From a virus: a stretch of DNA of 64,000 bases. Position numbers and translations under genes: made by a program. The notes under the pieces were generated by a model. It made no database searches. It was not told the DNA's origin and saw only the letters and a program-made list of their open reading frames with translations. Below, piece by piece: positions 23,880 through 32,482 of the stretch (position 1 is the stretch's first letter; each line of letters starts with the position of its first letter). The stretch spans positions 62,001 through 126,000 of the IMG/VR virus record IMGVR_UViG_3300022872_000001; one strand, written 5' to 3'.

Positions 23880-26489
23880 ATGGCCAAAGACAAGAAAGTA
23901 TCTAAATCGAAAGATGAGGATAAGAAGTCTAAGAAAACCAAAGCGGTAAAGCCGGAGAAGGTAGTAAAGGAAAAGAAATCTGCCAAGAAAGAAAAGGCAG
24001 GTTTTGATATGAATTCATTCATGGACAATACTCTTGATAGTATTGCCAAACGACAAGGATTCGAATCGTCTTCTCTTGAAGTATCTCCTCCCATGTCCAC
24101 AGGCTTGCTAGCCTTGGATCTGATTACAGGAGGAGGCATTCGTCCTTGCATGTTGACAGCCGCAGGCGGAGAACAGTGTGCGAAGACCACAGTCGCCTTG
24201 ACGGCTATGGGTGCAGCTATTCAAGAAAATATTCCATTGATTGCCTTCATCGATTATGAGGGCTGCGTTACTTCGGATACCTTAATAGGATATGGCAAAG
24301 GAAAACACGCACGTTTAGATGATCTCTTTGATCTTTCTATGGTTGGTACTTGGAAATCGGGCACCTGGCCAGGCCAAGTTCGTCGAGATATAGATACAGT
24401 TGAGCCGGGACATCGTTATGGAGGCACAGGTGTTCGTACCGGAGAACTCTTCTATAAGGGATTAAAGTCCACTACTGAGGTATCCTTTAACACAGGACAT
24501 AAACTTCGAGGCCATGGACATAAGATGTATGTACTCCGTAACGGCTATGCTACTGTTGTACCTCTCGAGAATTTGTGTGTAGGCGAACAAGTTCTCGTAC
24601 TCCGTTCTTCCAGTATCGAGGAAATATGGAAGCCTGTATTTGGGTATGGTAAGAAGATTTCTCAACGCTACGAAATATCTAATCTCGGGAATGTGCGTTC
24701 CCTAGACATGTTAACCGAGGATAGCCTAACCTCTTCCACAGGAAAAGCCTTTACCCGTAAGCGTCAAGTTAAAGGACGCATGTTGAAACCGCAGGCTGTA
24801 AAAGATGGACACGTGTGGGTATCACTCTGCGATGGAACAATTCAGAAGAAAGTTTTGGTACATCGTTTAGTTGCGCGGGCCTTTATAGGACCTGTTCCTG
24901 CAAATTCTCCTTTGGTTCTCCATTGGAACGATGATCCAAAAGACAATCGTGTTTCGAATTTGCGTTATGGAGACGAGATCGATAACGCCATGGATCGTAA
25001 GGTACGTGGACGTGCGTCAAAAGGTGCAGAAGTACACACCTCAGTTCTCACAGAAACTAAAGTTAAAAAGATTCAAGCCCTGAATGGCACAACCACCCTT
25101 CAGAAAACTGCTGATAAATTTGGGGTTTCGAATGCCACAATCTATCAGATATGGGCAGGTAATGCCTGGGAACATCTAAATGAGGAGCGTATTAGTCTTG
25201 ACCTGACTCAAGAAATTCTTGATGACTACGAAGTCGCATCCGTAGTATGCGTTAAGAAAACGGGCAAGAAGGAACACGTTTTTGATATTTCCTTGCGCGG
25301 TGTTGCTAACGATATCATGCCTCATTCAATCATAACTAATGGTGTTGTAACACATAACTCTACCAAAAACTCGAAAACCTATGTCCACAGCATCCTTAAG
25401 GGAATGGGCATCAAGCTCTCTATGGATGAGGTATTTGGTAAACAAGGTAAGGATGGCAAATGGGAGATTGCTCCTCGTGTGCGTTATCGTGCGGAGACAA
25501 TTCTTGAGCGATTCTATGAATGGTTAGGTTCCATTCTCCGTGAACTGCCTGATAAGCGCTATGTAGAAGGTGGTTGGTGGTTAGTATTTGAGGATAACAA
25601 AAAGAATAAACTGAAACTAGCCAACGACATGGACACTTCCATGACACGCAAATACGGCAATGGTATTTGGGTTCAGGCACAGGATGGAAAATTGCAAGGT
25701 ATCGTGTTCCTGGATTCCTACACTGCCATGAATCCAGAAGCAAAGGATGAGGAAGACATTAGCAATCAACTGTCTGTAAAAGCTTCGGCGTTCTCCAAGC
25801 AACTAGAGCGCATCAAGGGGCGCATGGCTCAAAAGATGGTTACCGTATATGGATTGAATCATCTACGGGATAATCCCATGGCTATGTTTGGTCCAAAGGA
25901 AACTGAAAAGGGCGGTAAAGCCTTGCAGCAGTTCTCTGACGTGCGTTTTCGTCAGACCTCTCGTGCCTTGTCCGCTCCACCCTTTAGCCCTAAGGCAGGT
26001 AAAAAGGCAGGCAAGGCTATCTACGATGAGGTAGAGAAATCGGCTGAGTTTGAGGGGGTTGATGTGTATCGTTACGTGCATGTCAAGGCTATCAAGAACA
26101 AACTGTGGACTCCTCAGCGGGAGTGCTATCTTCGTATCTGGGTAGAAGATGGGGCTGGTATTGCGCGGGGTATCGATCCGGTATTCGATACTATTTTCTA
26201 CCTCCGGGAAACTGGTCAGCTCTCTGGTAAACGTAAGGCATTCAAACTGGACATTGATGGTTTAGGTAAAGCTAAGAAACCTATTCCTTGGGAATTCCTG
26301 AAAAAATGGATTCTTGGTAACAAGGAAACGATGACCAAAATTTCCGCCGCAATGGGATATAAGCCAGTTAATCTACGCAAATATTGTTTCAAGCAAATTG
26401 TGAACGGTTCTGGAGAACGTCTTTTCATTGAATCTCAAACGGCAAGGCAAGGGGCTGTAGGTGGTGATGAAGAAGGGGATGACGAATAA
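23880..26489 (+). CDS. RecA/UvsX-like recombinase precursor with intein
   Basis: An 869-residue precursor; removal of a 365-residue intein leaves 504 residues. The N-terminal 40 residues are Lys-rich. A RecA-type P-loop, GGEQCAKTT, lies near residue 100, with Ala in place of the usual Gly before Lys. The FIDYEG strand follows and is cut by the intein; the mature protein would read FIDYEGSTKN. Later blocks include GIVFLDSYTAMNP and VYGLNHLRDNP, typical of the RecA core. It catalyses strand exchange in phage recombination-dependent replication. GGAG precedes the ATG. The terminator at 23826-23860 lies just upstream. Confidence 0.85.
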   Translation: MAKDKKVSKSKDEDKKSKKTKAVKPEKVVKEKKSAKKEKAGFDMNSFMDNTLDSIAKRQGFESSSLEVSPPMSTGLLALDLITGGGIRPCMLTAAGGEQCAKTTVALTAMGAAIQENIPLIAFIDYEGCVTSDTLIGYGKGKHARLDDLFDLSMVGTWKSGTWPGQVRRDIDTVEPGHRYGGTGVRTGELFYKGLKSTTEVSFNTGHKLRGHGHKMYVLRNGYATVVPLENLCVGEQVLVLRSSSIEEIWKPVFGYGKKISQRYEISNLGNVRSLDMLTEDSLTSSTGKAFTRKRQVKGRMLKPQAVKDGHVWVSLCDGTIQKKVLVHRLVARAFIGPVPANSPLVLHWNDDPKDNRVSNLRYGDEIDNAMDRKVRGRASKGAEVHTSVLTETKVKKIQALNGTTTLQKTADKFGVSNATIYQIWAGNAWEHLNEERISLDLTQEILDDYEVASVVCVKKTGKKEHVFDISLRGVANDIMPHSIITNGVVTHNSTKNSKTYVHSILKGMGIKLSMDEVFGKQGKDGKWEIAPRVRYRAETILERFYEWLGSILRELPDKRYVEGGWWLVFEDNKKNKLKLANDMDTSMTRKYGNGIWVQAQDGKLQGIVFLDSYTAMNPEAKDEEDISNQLSVKASAFSKQLERIKGRMAQKMVTVYGLNHLRDNPMAMFGPKETEKGGKALQQFSDVRFRQTSRALSAPPFSPKAGKKAGKAIYDEVEKSAEFEGVDVYRYVHVKAIKNKLWTPQRECYLRIWVEDGAGIARGIDPVFDTIFYLRETGQLSGKRKAFKLDIDGLGKAKKPIPWEFLKKWILGNKETMTKISAAMGYKPVNLRKYCFKQIVNGSGERLFIESQTARQGAVGGDEEGDDE
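24264..25358 (+). mobile_element. intein with NUMOD4/HNH homing endonuclease inside recA
   Basis: The insert spans precursor residues Cys129 to Asn493 and is followed by Ser494. The N-terminal splice block begins CVTSDTLI; the C-terminal blocks read EHVFDISLRG and IITNGVVTHN, ending in the required His-Asn. Between them, residues 246-275 look like NUMOD4 (EEIWKPVFGY...YEISNLGNVRSL) and residues 326-375 like an HNH nuclease (VHRLVARAFIG...VLHWNDDPKDNRVSNL). Protein splicing should restore recombinase. Insertion into the conserved active-site strand of RecA limits precise loss, a common intein niche. Confidence 0.9.
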
Positions 26490-26499
26490 AGGATAAGTA

Positions 26500-27204
26500 A
26501 TGCTCACAGTGAAATCGAAGAAGGTTAGAACTCAAGCTGAGGAATTGATCCTAACAGATCAAACGGAGATGGATAATGCAGACGCTGCCCTTCTTTCGAT
26601 TTCCGAACTTGCGTATTCTACCAAAGTCACCCCACCTAAATCTAAGGAAGCGCGGTCCGAAAGATCGCGTTTCTTTTTCACACCTAGTGAATCTCTGGAT
26701 GAGGAAATTAAACGTAGGAAGAAGCAATTCAAAAAACCTATAATATCTCATGTAGATACTCCTATACAAAAACGGGTTAAAAAATATAAGAAGCAAGTTC
26801 CCAAGGTACTTAAAGCAAATATTACAGTTGTTCGGGAATTCTTTCTGAAGGAAATTGCTCCTCGTACCCTGGCTATGGACGCAGGTTCCACGCAAGCGCG
26901 CGCTGTTGTACAGGAAATGCTAAAGACGGAAGTAGATGTAACCATGTTTAATCGTTTCGAACGCATGGTGAATTCCGCAGCCAATATTTCCATGGCTACA
27001 TTTATAGCCGCGTACTTTGGTTTGCCTAAACAGGCAGCAAACCAACTATTAGCTGAGCTAAATTTTAAACCACAGTTCATGTCTATGCCTCCCATACCGC
27101 AACTACAGCCTATGCCTGCGCCTAGGAATCGTAGGCATTCAACTACGCCCATGATGTCGAAACCTCGTAGGAGAAAAGAGCGTGAAGAAGAATTCGAGTT
27201 CTAG
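26500..27204 (+). CDS. hypothetical protein upstream of terminase (possible small-terminase role)
   Basis: A 234-residue protein with a basic middle (KRVKKYKKQVPKVLK), a helical domain around residues 110-190 and a Pro-rich, very basic end (PRRRKEREEEFEF). It overlaps the large terminase by 23 bases, and small terminases often sit in this place, but no helix-turn-helix is recognisable, so this is only a suggestion. Confidence 0.55.
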   Translation: MLTVKSKKVRTQAEELILTDQTEMDNADAALLSISELAYSTKVTPPKSKEARSERSRFFFTPSESLDEEIKRRKKQFKKPIISHVDTPIQKRVKKYKKQVPKVLKANITVVREFFLKEIAPRTLAMDAGSTQARAVVQEMLKTEVDVTMFNRFERMVNSAANISMATFIAAYFGLPKQAANQLLAELNFKPQFMSMPPIPQLQPMPAPRNRRHSTTPMMSKPRRRKEREEEFEF

Positions 27205-29563
27205 TGTATTTACCATATTTGACTCAGCACGTCCCAAGAAAAAGAAAATAGTTGAGGAAGTACCTAAAAAGAAAAAGAAGAAAATCAAAACGTCTGAGTT
27301 AGTTGATAGGATCGTAGATGCCCCTGCTCTACACCTGAAAAAGAAAACTAATAAGGATTACGAAAAATCTTCCAAGAAACAGGATAAGAATGCTGCGGTA
27401 TTTGCCCAACTCTTTCCGTCCTTGGTAAATGAAGAGGACATAGAATCCGCACGGCGTTATAAACGCAGGATGGAGAAATTGAGTAGTTCCAAGGGAGGAT
27501 TGAATTCAATTGATGATATGTATTCGATTGATCCGAACACAGGAATTGCTATTCCAAAGGATAAGGAATTGATCCTCCCTGAGGATTTTGATATTCGTAC
27601 CTTAATGAACGAAGCTACGGATCCGGTAACTGGCGTGGTGCGTGATTTAAAGATTGATGATCGTGATCTTCCTTTAGCAAAAAATTATTATGATTTTGCT
27701 TTTGTTATCATTGGCAAAGATGCCCATCCTCCCTGGGCACGCCAGATGTGGACAGGCTTGATGCTATTTGGAGAAGTATGTCCCTGTTGTTCTAATCCTA
27801 AATATTTAGATATTCAGAATATATCTAAAACCATGCCAGCAAAGAATATTAAGGAACATCTGGTATTACTTGAGCATGGAAAATGTCCTAAATGCAAAAG
27901 GGAAAAATGGGATTTAATCAAGAATCATGGCTTACGTAATTATCAGCAACTGGTAAATCTACTTGGTCAGCGATCAGGTAAGTCATCTAGTGCGGCTTCC
28001 TACGCTGCGTACCTGACTCACCGTTACCTAAAGTTTCCTAATTTGGCAAGTCTTAGCACCTCAATGCAGGCATCAACGGAACTTACCTGTACCTTTGTTT
28101 CATTGAGCTTGACGAAAGCTATTGGTGTTCTTTGGACACCTTATCGGAAAATGATCGAAAAATCTAAATGGTTTTCCGAGTATTTTTCCTTGCTCGATAA
28201 TTACCGTGAAAAATATGGTAAAGAGTTGTACAGGGATTCCACTCTTTATCTTCGTGTATTTCATAAGAATTTGCATTTCTATCCTTCCGGTCCTCGTTCT
28301 TCTACTTTGCGGGGCGACACTCGTATATGCGCTCTGCTTGATGAATTGGGTTTGTTTCCTTTACCTAAAGGTGATGATGACGAAGATGAGACAAGTGAAA
28401 GAGCTAATGCCGACGAGGCTCACAAATCACTGATGAATTCCCTTACCACCGTACAGTCGGTAAGTATTAAACTTTTGAAGGAAGGCTATAATTCCGTACC
28501 TCCTGCTTTGATGATGTCTGTGTCTTCTCCTGCCTCCCAACGTGACAAAATGATGCGATTGCTTCGTGAATCCCGCACAGAGGCAGGAAGGGAATATATC
28601 TTAGGTATTAACCTTCCAACGTGGGAAGCCAATCCAGATATTGATAGAGATAATCCAATCATTGTTATGGCTTACAACTCAAATGCTGAAAAGGCAGAGC
28701 GTGACTTTGGAGCTAATCCTCCTATGGTTCACTCTACCTTCATCAAGCGCCACGTTGTTGAAACAGGTTTATTTATTGGTGGGCAAAATTCTCACATACT
28801 GAAATACTGTCTTGATAAACCTGGAGAATTGTACGGTACTATTGAACGAGTAAGGACAGTAAATTGGCCATCCATTATCTCCATTGATGCCGGACACGTC
28901 AATAATTCATTTACCATAACTGCAGGACATTTTGATTTTGTCACGCATAAAACCGTGGTATCTACCATTCTGGAATGCATGCCAATGGAAGGTCGAAGGA
29001 TCAACTTTAACCTTTTGTACCAATATGTGATTTTGCCATTAGCTAAGGATGTGAACGCTGTAGGACTAATTGCCGACCAATGGCAATCCATTGATCTACT
29101 GTATCGATTAGCAGACGATATGGGGAATAATCCATTGCAGAAACCAAGAGTTAAATCGGTGCAGTATTCGCCGCGCCGTAAGGATTTCACAAACTCTTTA
29201 GCCACTATGGAGAACAGAAATATTATTCTCCCTACGGTTAATAGCGAGGTAGCTCAAAGAATCTTTGATGGTAACATCGAGGATTATAGAATTGAGATGA
29301 AGGATCGTCCTGTGGAACATTTGATGCTTCAAATGCTTACCATTAAGGACGAAGGCGAAACCAAGACGCCTGGCAAGGGCGATGGTTTTACAGATGATAT
29401 TTACCGTGCCTTCGTTTTGATTGCATCTAAAATACACGATCCGAAAGTTATGGCTCGCCTGCAGGAAGCCCGTTCGTGGAAGTACGACGGTACGTCTAAC
29501 CGTAGAGGTATGCCGATGCCCGCCTTTGCCGGTCGTTCTGGTATGGGTTTCCGCGGTCGTTAA
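27182..29563 (+). CDS. terL: large terminase subunit
   Basis: A 793-residue packaging motor. Walker A is GQRSGKSS at 262-269, Walker B ends ICALLDE with Asp387/Glu388, and the RNase H-like nuclease acidic residues are SIDAGH (Asp569), IADQW (Asp632) and GFTDDIYRAF (Asp738/739). Between the N-terminal region and Walker A there is a cysteine cluster, CPCC at 200-203 and CPKC at 235-238, a likely zinc site that many terminases lack. The first 70 residues are Lys-rich. The start is GTG at 27182 with AGGAG about 9 bases upstream. Confidence 0.93.
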   Translation: MKKNSSSSVFTIFDSARPKKKKIVEEVPKKKKKKIKTSELVDRIVDAPALHLKKKTNKDYEKSSKKQDKNAAVFAQLFPSLVNEEDIESARRYKRRMEKLSSSKGGLNSIDDMYSIDPNTGIAIPKDKELILPEDFDIRTLMNEATDPVTGVVRDLKIDDRDLPLAKNYYDFAFVIIGKDAHPPWARQMWTGLMLFGEVCPCCSNPKYLDIQNISKTMPAKNIKEHLVLLEHGKCPKCKREKWDLIKNHGLRNYQQLVNLLGQRSGKSSSAASYAAYLTHRYLKFPNLASLSTSMQASTELTCTFVSLSLTKAIGVLWTPYRKMIEKSKWFSEYFSLLDNYREKYGKELYRDSTLYLRVFHKNLHFYPSGPRSSTLRGDTRICALLDELGLFPLPKGDDDEDETSERANADEAHKSLMNSLTTVQSVSIKLLKEGYNSVPPALMMSVSSPASQRDKMMRLLRESRTEAGREYILGINLPTWEANPDIDRDNPIIVMAYNSNAEKAERDFGANPPMVHSTFIKRHVVETGLFIGGQNSHILKYCLDKPGELYGTIERVRTVNWPSIISIDAGHVNNSFTITAGHFDFVTHKTVVSTILECMPMEGRRINFNLLYQYVILPLAKDVNAVGLIADQWQSIDLLYRLADDMGNNPLQKPRVKSVQYSPRRKDFTNSLATMENRNIILPTVNSEVAQRIFDGNIEDYRIEMKDRPVEHLMLQMLTIKDEGETKTPGKGDGFTDDIYRAFVLIASKIHDPKVMARLQEARSWKYDGTSNRRGMPMPAFAGRSGMGFRGR

Positions 29564-29580
29564 CTACAAGGAAATTCATC

Positions 29581-30024
29581 ATGACTCAAACACCAAACGT
29601 AAATCACGTAACGATCAGCCGCTTCGAGCATCTGCAATGGCTGATTGATAACCACATGAAGTCGCTGTTCGATATCGTGAAGCAGAATCATGCCATCTGG
29701 ATGCCTGATGTGCAAAAGGCTTATACGGCAATGCTCGAAGATGTCCGATGGCGAGTCATGCGCGACTACTGTACAGTTCGCGTCGGTCTGCCACAACGCT
29801 CCGGCCTGTCAGCATGGGCTAAGCGCAACATGACGGAAGAAGATTTGTTCGTTGGCATGTCGGGTGACGAAGGGAAAGCCTATACCTTGGCAAGCGCTCC
29901 AGAAGGATTCGTGCCGCGTTGGATCGTGATTCAGGATGCGAGTGTCCGCGCAACTCTGGTCGACTCGCTGTACAAGACTTTCGGCAGGGATCCCAAGCTG
30001 CAACTCTTCATCCTATTGAGGTAA
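29581..30024 (+). CDS. hypothetical protein with atypical codon use
   Basis: A 147-residue protein between terminase and the RuvC-like gene. AAGGAA lies 8 bases before the ATG. Its codons are visibly richer in G/C at third positions than those of its neighbours (many CTG, CGC, AAG, ATC). This can mean recent acquisition or selection for high expression. Mostly helical; no motif recognised. Confidence 0.65.
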   Translation: MTQTPNVNHVTISRFEHLQWLIDNHMKSLFDIVKQNHAIWMPDVQKAYTAMLEDVRWRVMRDYCTVRVGLPQRSGLSAWAKRNMTEEDLFVGMSGDEGKAYTLASAPEGFVPRWIVIQDASVRATLVDSLYKTFGRDPKLQLFILLR

Positions 30025-30041
30025 GCAATACAATTTCATCG

Positions 30042-30049
30042 TATAAGTA
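30042..30049 (+). promoter_or_regulatory. candidate T4-type late promoter octamer
   Basis: TATAAGTA lies 20 bases before the RuvC-like gene, in a 44-base gap. It differs by one base from the T4 late consensus TATAAATA. A second octamer, TATAAGTT at 18485-18492, also lies 20 bases before a start codon. The sigma-like gene at 20760 is a possible reader. Two sites are weak evidence in an AT-rich genome. Confidence 0.25.
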
Positions 30050-30068
30050 ATTTGCGAGAGAAATCCAA

Positions 30069-30698
30069 ATGGCTAAAAAGAAACCAAGGAAGCCTAATGC
30101 AGCATACATGCTTCCTGACAAACCTTCAAAAAAATATGTAAAATGCCTTCTTGCTCTTGATCCAGGTAGCCGCAATATGGGAATTAGTTGCGTAGGAGTT
30201 ACCAAGAAGGGCAAGGTTCGTGTCCTTGCCAATTCCATTCTCACCAATCCTTTTACGACCATGGTTGGAGATATCAAGGAACAGAAACAACTTTTCCTTG
30301 GAGAGATTGATTCCTGGGTTAAGTTGTATAAACCTAACGGCATTATCATGGAGCGTTTCCAGTCCCGAGGCGGAATGGGTCCCTTGATCGAGTTGGTTAC
30401 TCTAATGCTAGGTATCCTAGTTGGCACCTATAATCTTCCAATCAAGATGATTACCGCCGCTACATGGAAAAACGCCTGGCATCGGAAGAATGAGGAAGAG
30501 TTGAATGATATGTACAAAGAATGCTTAACAACACCTCACCAGCTGGATTCGATTCTTATAGGTTGTTATGGTTTGCACGTAGCCACTGGTATGCCGACCA
30601 TAGGTAGTGCCAAAGGAATTATGAGACAGGCAGCCGATACATCTCTGTTACCATTGATTAAACGTAAGGGACTAAAATGCTTAAAGCCAAAGAATTGA
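30069..30698 (+). CDS. RuvC/RNase H-fold Holliday junction resolvase-like nuclease
   Basis: A 209-residue protein with the acidic residues of the RuvC fold: LALDPGSRNMGIS (Asp31), IIMERFQSR (Glu95) and HQLDSILIG (Asp160). It would resolve branched DNA before packaging, and it is placed directly after terminase. The last residues overlap the next gene by 22 bases. AGAG precedes the ATG by 8 bases. Confidence 0.82.
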   Translation: MAKKKPRKPNAAYMLPDKPSKKYVKCLLALDPGSRNMGISCVGVTKKGKVRVLANSILTNPFTTMVGDIKEQKQLFLGEIDSWVKLYKPNGIIMERFQSRGGMGPLIELVTLMLGILVGTYNLPIKMITAATWKNAWHRKNEEELNDMYKECLTTPHQLDSILIGCYGLHVATGMPTIGSAKGIMRQAADTSLLPLIKRKGLKCLKPKN

Positions 30699-30958
30699 AA
30701 ATGCCAGAAGTCTGGACGGCATCGAAGAAACCTGTTATTGCCTCAACCAAGGTTACTGCCCGCATTGATATGTCAGCCGAAGTTGCTGGTAAGGGTTTGT
30801 GCCCAGACTGTCGTGAGCCTATGGAAGACTCGCATACTTCGGGTATACCTGTAATTGCCTGCCACCCGTGTCGTATCGTTCTACCTAAACCTGATACTGA
30901 AGAATATAAACTTGAGATCGCCAAGAAAAAGGAAGAATCCAAGGAAGGTACTGAATAA
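30677..30958 (+). CDS. small zinc-ribbon protein
   Basis: A 93-residue protein with two cysteine pairs, CPDC near residue 43 and CHPC near 62, that should form a zinc ribbon, followed by a charged tail. It overlaps the resolvase gene, so the two are probably made together. The role is unknown. Confidence 0.65.
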   Translation: MLKAKELKMPEVWTASKKPVIASTKVTARIDMSAEVAGKGLCPDCREPMEDSHTSGIPVIACHPCRIVLPKPDTEEYKLEIAKKKEESKEGTE

Positions 30959-30981
30959 ATTCATAATGAATTGAGGTGACA

Positions 30982-31155
30982 ATGTTGGATTATAACTACT
31001 ATCATATTGATTCCCCGTTAGACGAAAGTGAGGTACGTTTAATGGAACAGGAACGGTATGAGAAACAGACTGCTGATATTTCCCGAGCCATGGAAAGCGC
31101 TATCAATAAGGAGCGTAAGCAGGCACGATTCCACAAAGCACAAAGGTTAGAATAA
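30982..31155 (+). CDS. small hypothetical protein
   Basis: A 57-residue protein starting MLDYNYYHIDSPLDESE, with a charged helical second half. GAGGTG lies 4 bases before the ATG, and the stop is two bases before the next start, which supports a real gene. Function unknown. Confidence 0.55.
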   Translation: MLDYNYYHIDSPLDESEVRLMEQERYEKQTADISRAMESAINKERKQARFHKAQRLE

Positions 31156-31156
31156 G

Positions 31157-31819
31157 ATGTCAATGATAAAAAAATCAGCGCGTAAAGCCTCCCTTCCCGG
31201 AGGTGTGCAGAAGAGTGGTGATGTAAGAGTTAAGGCTGGCTTGGTAGAATACACAGGATCCCTTAGTGGTGAGGTAGCCCCTAGGAAGATTTCCAAGCTC
31301 AAGAACGTTAAGAAGATGCGATCTATTGTTGGTGACTCCTCTGAGCAAATTTCTCAGTTGTTGGAATCCAATGAGACAGATCAGGCAGTTTCCTTAATGT
31401 ACAAAAGAATGCTCCAGACGCTTCTCGATCTGTTGTCGTATTCTGAACAGTACGTTAGAAAAACTAAGGCAGCCAAAGGTGTCTATCAGGTTAACGCGTT
31501 GATATCCAATATCCGTGAGTTAATGACCGACATCCAATCAGCGCAGGACAGGGGCATGCTTGGTGATGCCATGATTGAACGTATCCTTCAACCGTCCTTC
31601 CGCGAGATTGGTAGCCAGTTCGTCCAAGAATTCGCCACATTGGAATCGGATATACGGACTATTACGAATGCATCCATACAGACGGGTAATGCTTTAACCA
31701 AGGAAGATCAGAAAGAGATCAAGAAAGAGATCCTTGAAACGCGTGGTCACCTGGCTAGTGTTATGCAGACACAATATGAAGATATGAAGATGCAGATTGT
31801 TCAATTCCTACAGAGATAA
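31157..31819 (+). CDS. hypothetical helical protein
   Basis: A 220-residue protein with a basic first quarter and a long helical remainder. It lies in the terminase-portal interval, so a packaging or scaffold-like role is possible; there is no recognised motif. Confidence 0.6.
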   Translation: MSMIKKSARKASLPGGVQKSGDVRVKAGLVEYTGSLSGEVAPRKISKLKNVKKMRSIVGDSSEQISQLLESNETDQAVSLMYKRMLQTLLDLLSYSEQYVRKTKAAKGVYQVNALISNIRELMTDIQSAQDRGMLGDAMIERILQPSFREIGSQFVQEFATLESDIRTITNASIQTGNALTKEDQKEIKKEILETRGHLASVMQTQYEDMKMQIVQFLQR

Positions 31820-31822
31820 AAC

Positions 31823-32473
31823 ATGGCAAGGTATCGTAGGTCCCGTAAGCGCCGTAATCATGAATCCGTAATTCAAGCCAACGCATCCTTGCAAGCAACA
31901 GCTACGAAACAGAAACGGGATGTCAGTGAATCGGAAAGACTGAGACACGCTATAGCAATGAAGTTCATGCCTAAGGGTTATGCCATCCACTACGAAGTGG
32001 GTTTGAATAAGAGTGGTAGATTACGTGCAGACATAATTGCGCTTAGCATGGGCGGCGTAATTACCATAGGTGAGGTAAAATCTTCGGTGGCTGATTTCCG
32101 AAATGACAAGAAGTGGCGTAAGTATCTAAAATACGCACACAGGTTTTCCTTTATTTTTAATGAGAATACCTATGAAAAGGTAAAGGATGAAGTCCCTAAA
32201 GGTATAGGTGTGTACGTAGTTGATGCCAACGGTAATGCCAAGTCAGTACAGAATTGTAAGCAGCGTGAAATGGGAGAGGCTTTTAACCTTCAGGTTGTTA
32301 CGCGCATTGCGTATAGGTCAGCAACCCTAAAGTCCATGCAACATAAAAACGCGCTAACCATTCCGTCCTTGCTTCTTAAGGACGTGCAATTACGGTTAAA
32401 GAATATTGATCCTCAAATACTGGATCAGGTTAAGGAAGCTCTAAGCGCCTCCATTCAAAGAATTACAGAATAA
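31823..32473 (+). CDS. MmcB-like PD-(D/E)xK nuclease family protein
   Basis: A 216-residue protein with a nuclease-like core: RADIIALSMGG (Asp70), then GEVKSS (Glu84, Lys86) and DFRNDKKW, the pattern of MmcB-type DNA-repair proteins. The first 13 residues are an Arg-rich arm. It could trim or repair DNA during packaging or replication. Its place between packaging genes and portal is unusual for a repair nuclease. Confidence 0.7.
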   Translation: MARYRRSRKRRNHESVIQANASLQATATKQKRDVSESERLRHAIAMKFMPKGYAIHYEVGLNKSGRLRADIIALSMGGVITIGEVKSSVADFRNDKKWRKYLKYAHRFSFIFNENTYEKVKDEVPKGIGVYVVDANGNAKSVQNCKQREMGEAFNLQVVTRIAYRSATLKSMQHKNALTIPSLLLKDVQLRLKNIDPQILDQVKEALSASIQRITE

Positions 32474-32482
32474 GGATTCAAT

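Noticed and set aside
23042-24190. Minus-strand 382-codon frame rich in Leu/Ile/Val that looks like a membrane protein
   Set aside because: Also produced by the acidic repeats read in antisense; it crosses the terminator and runs into recA.
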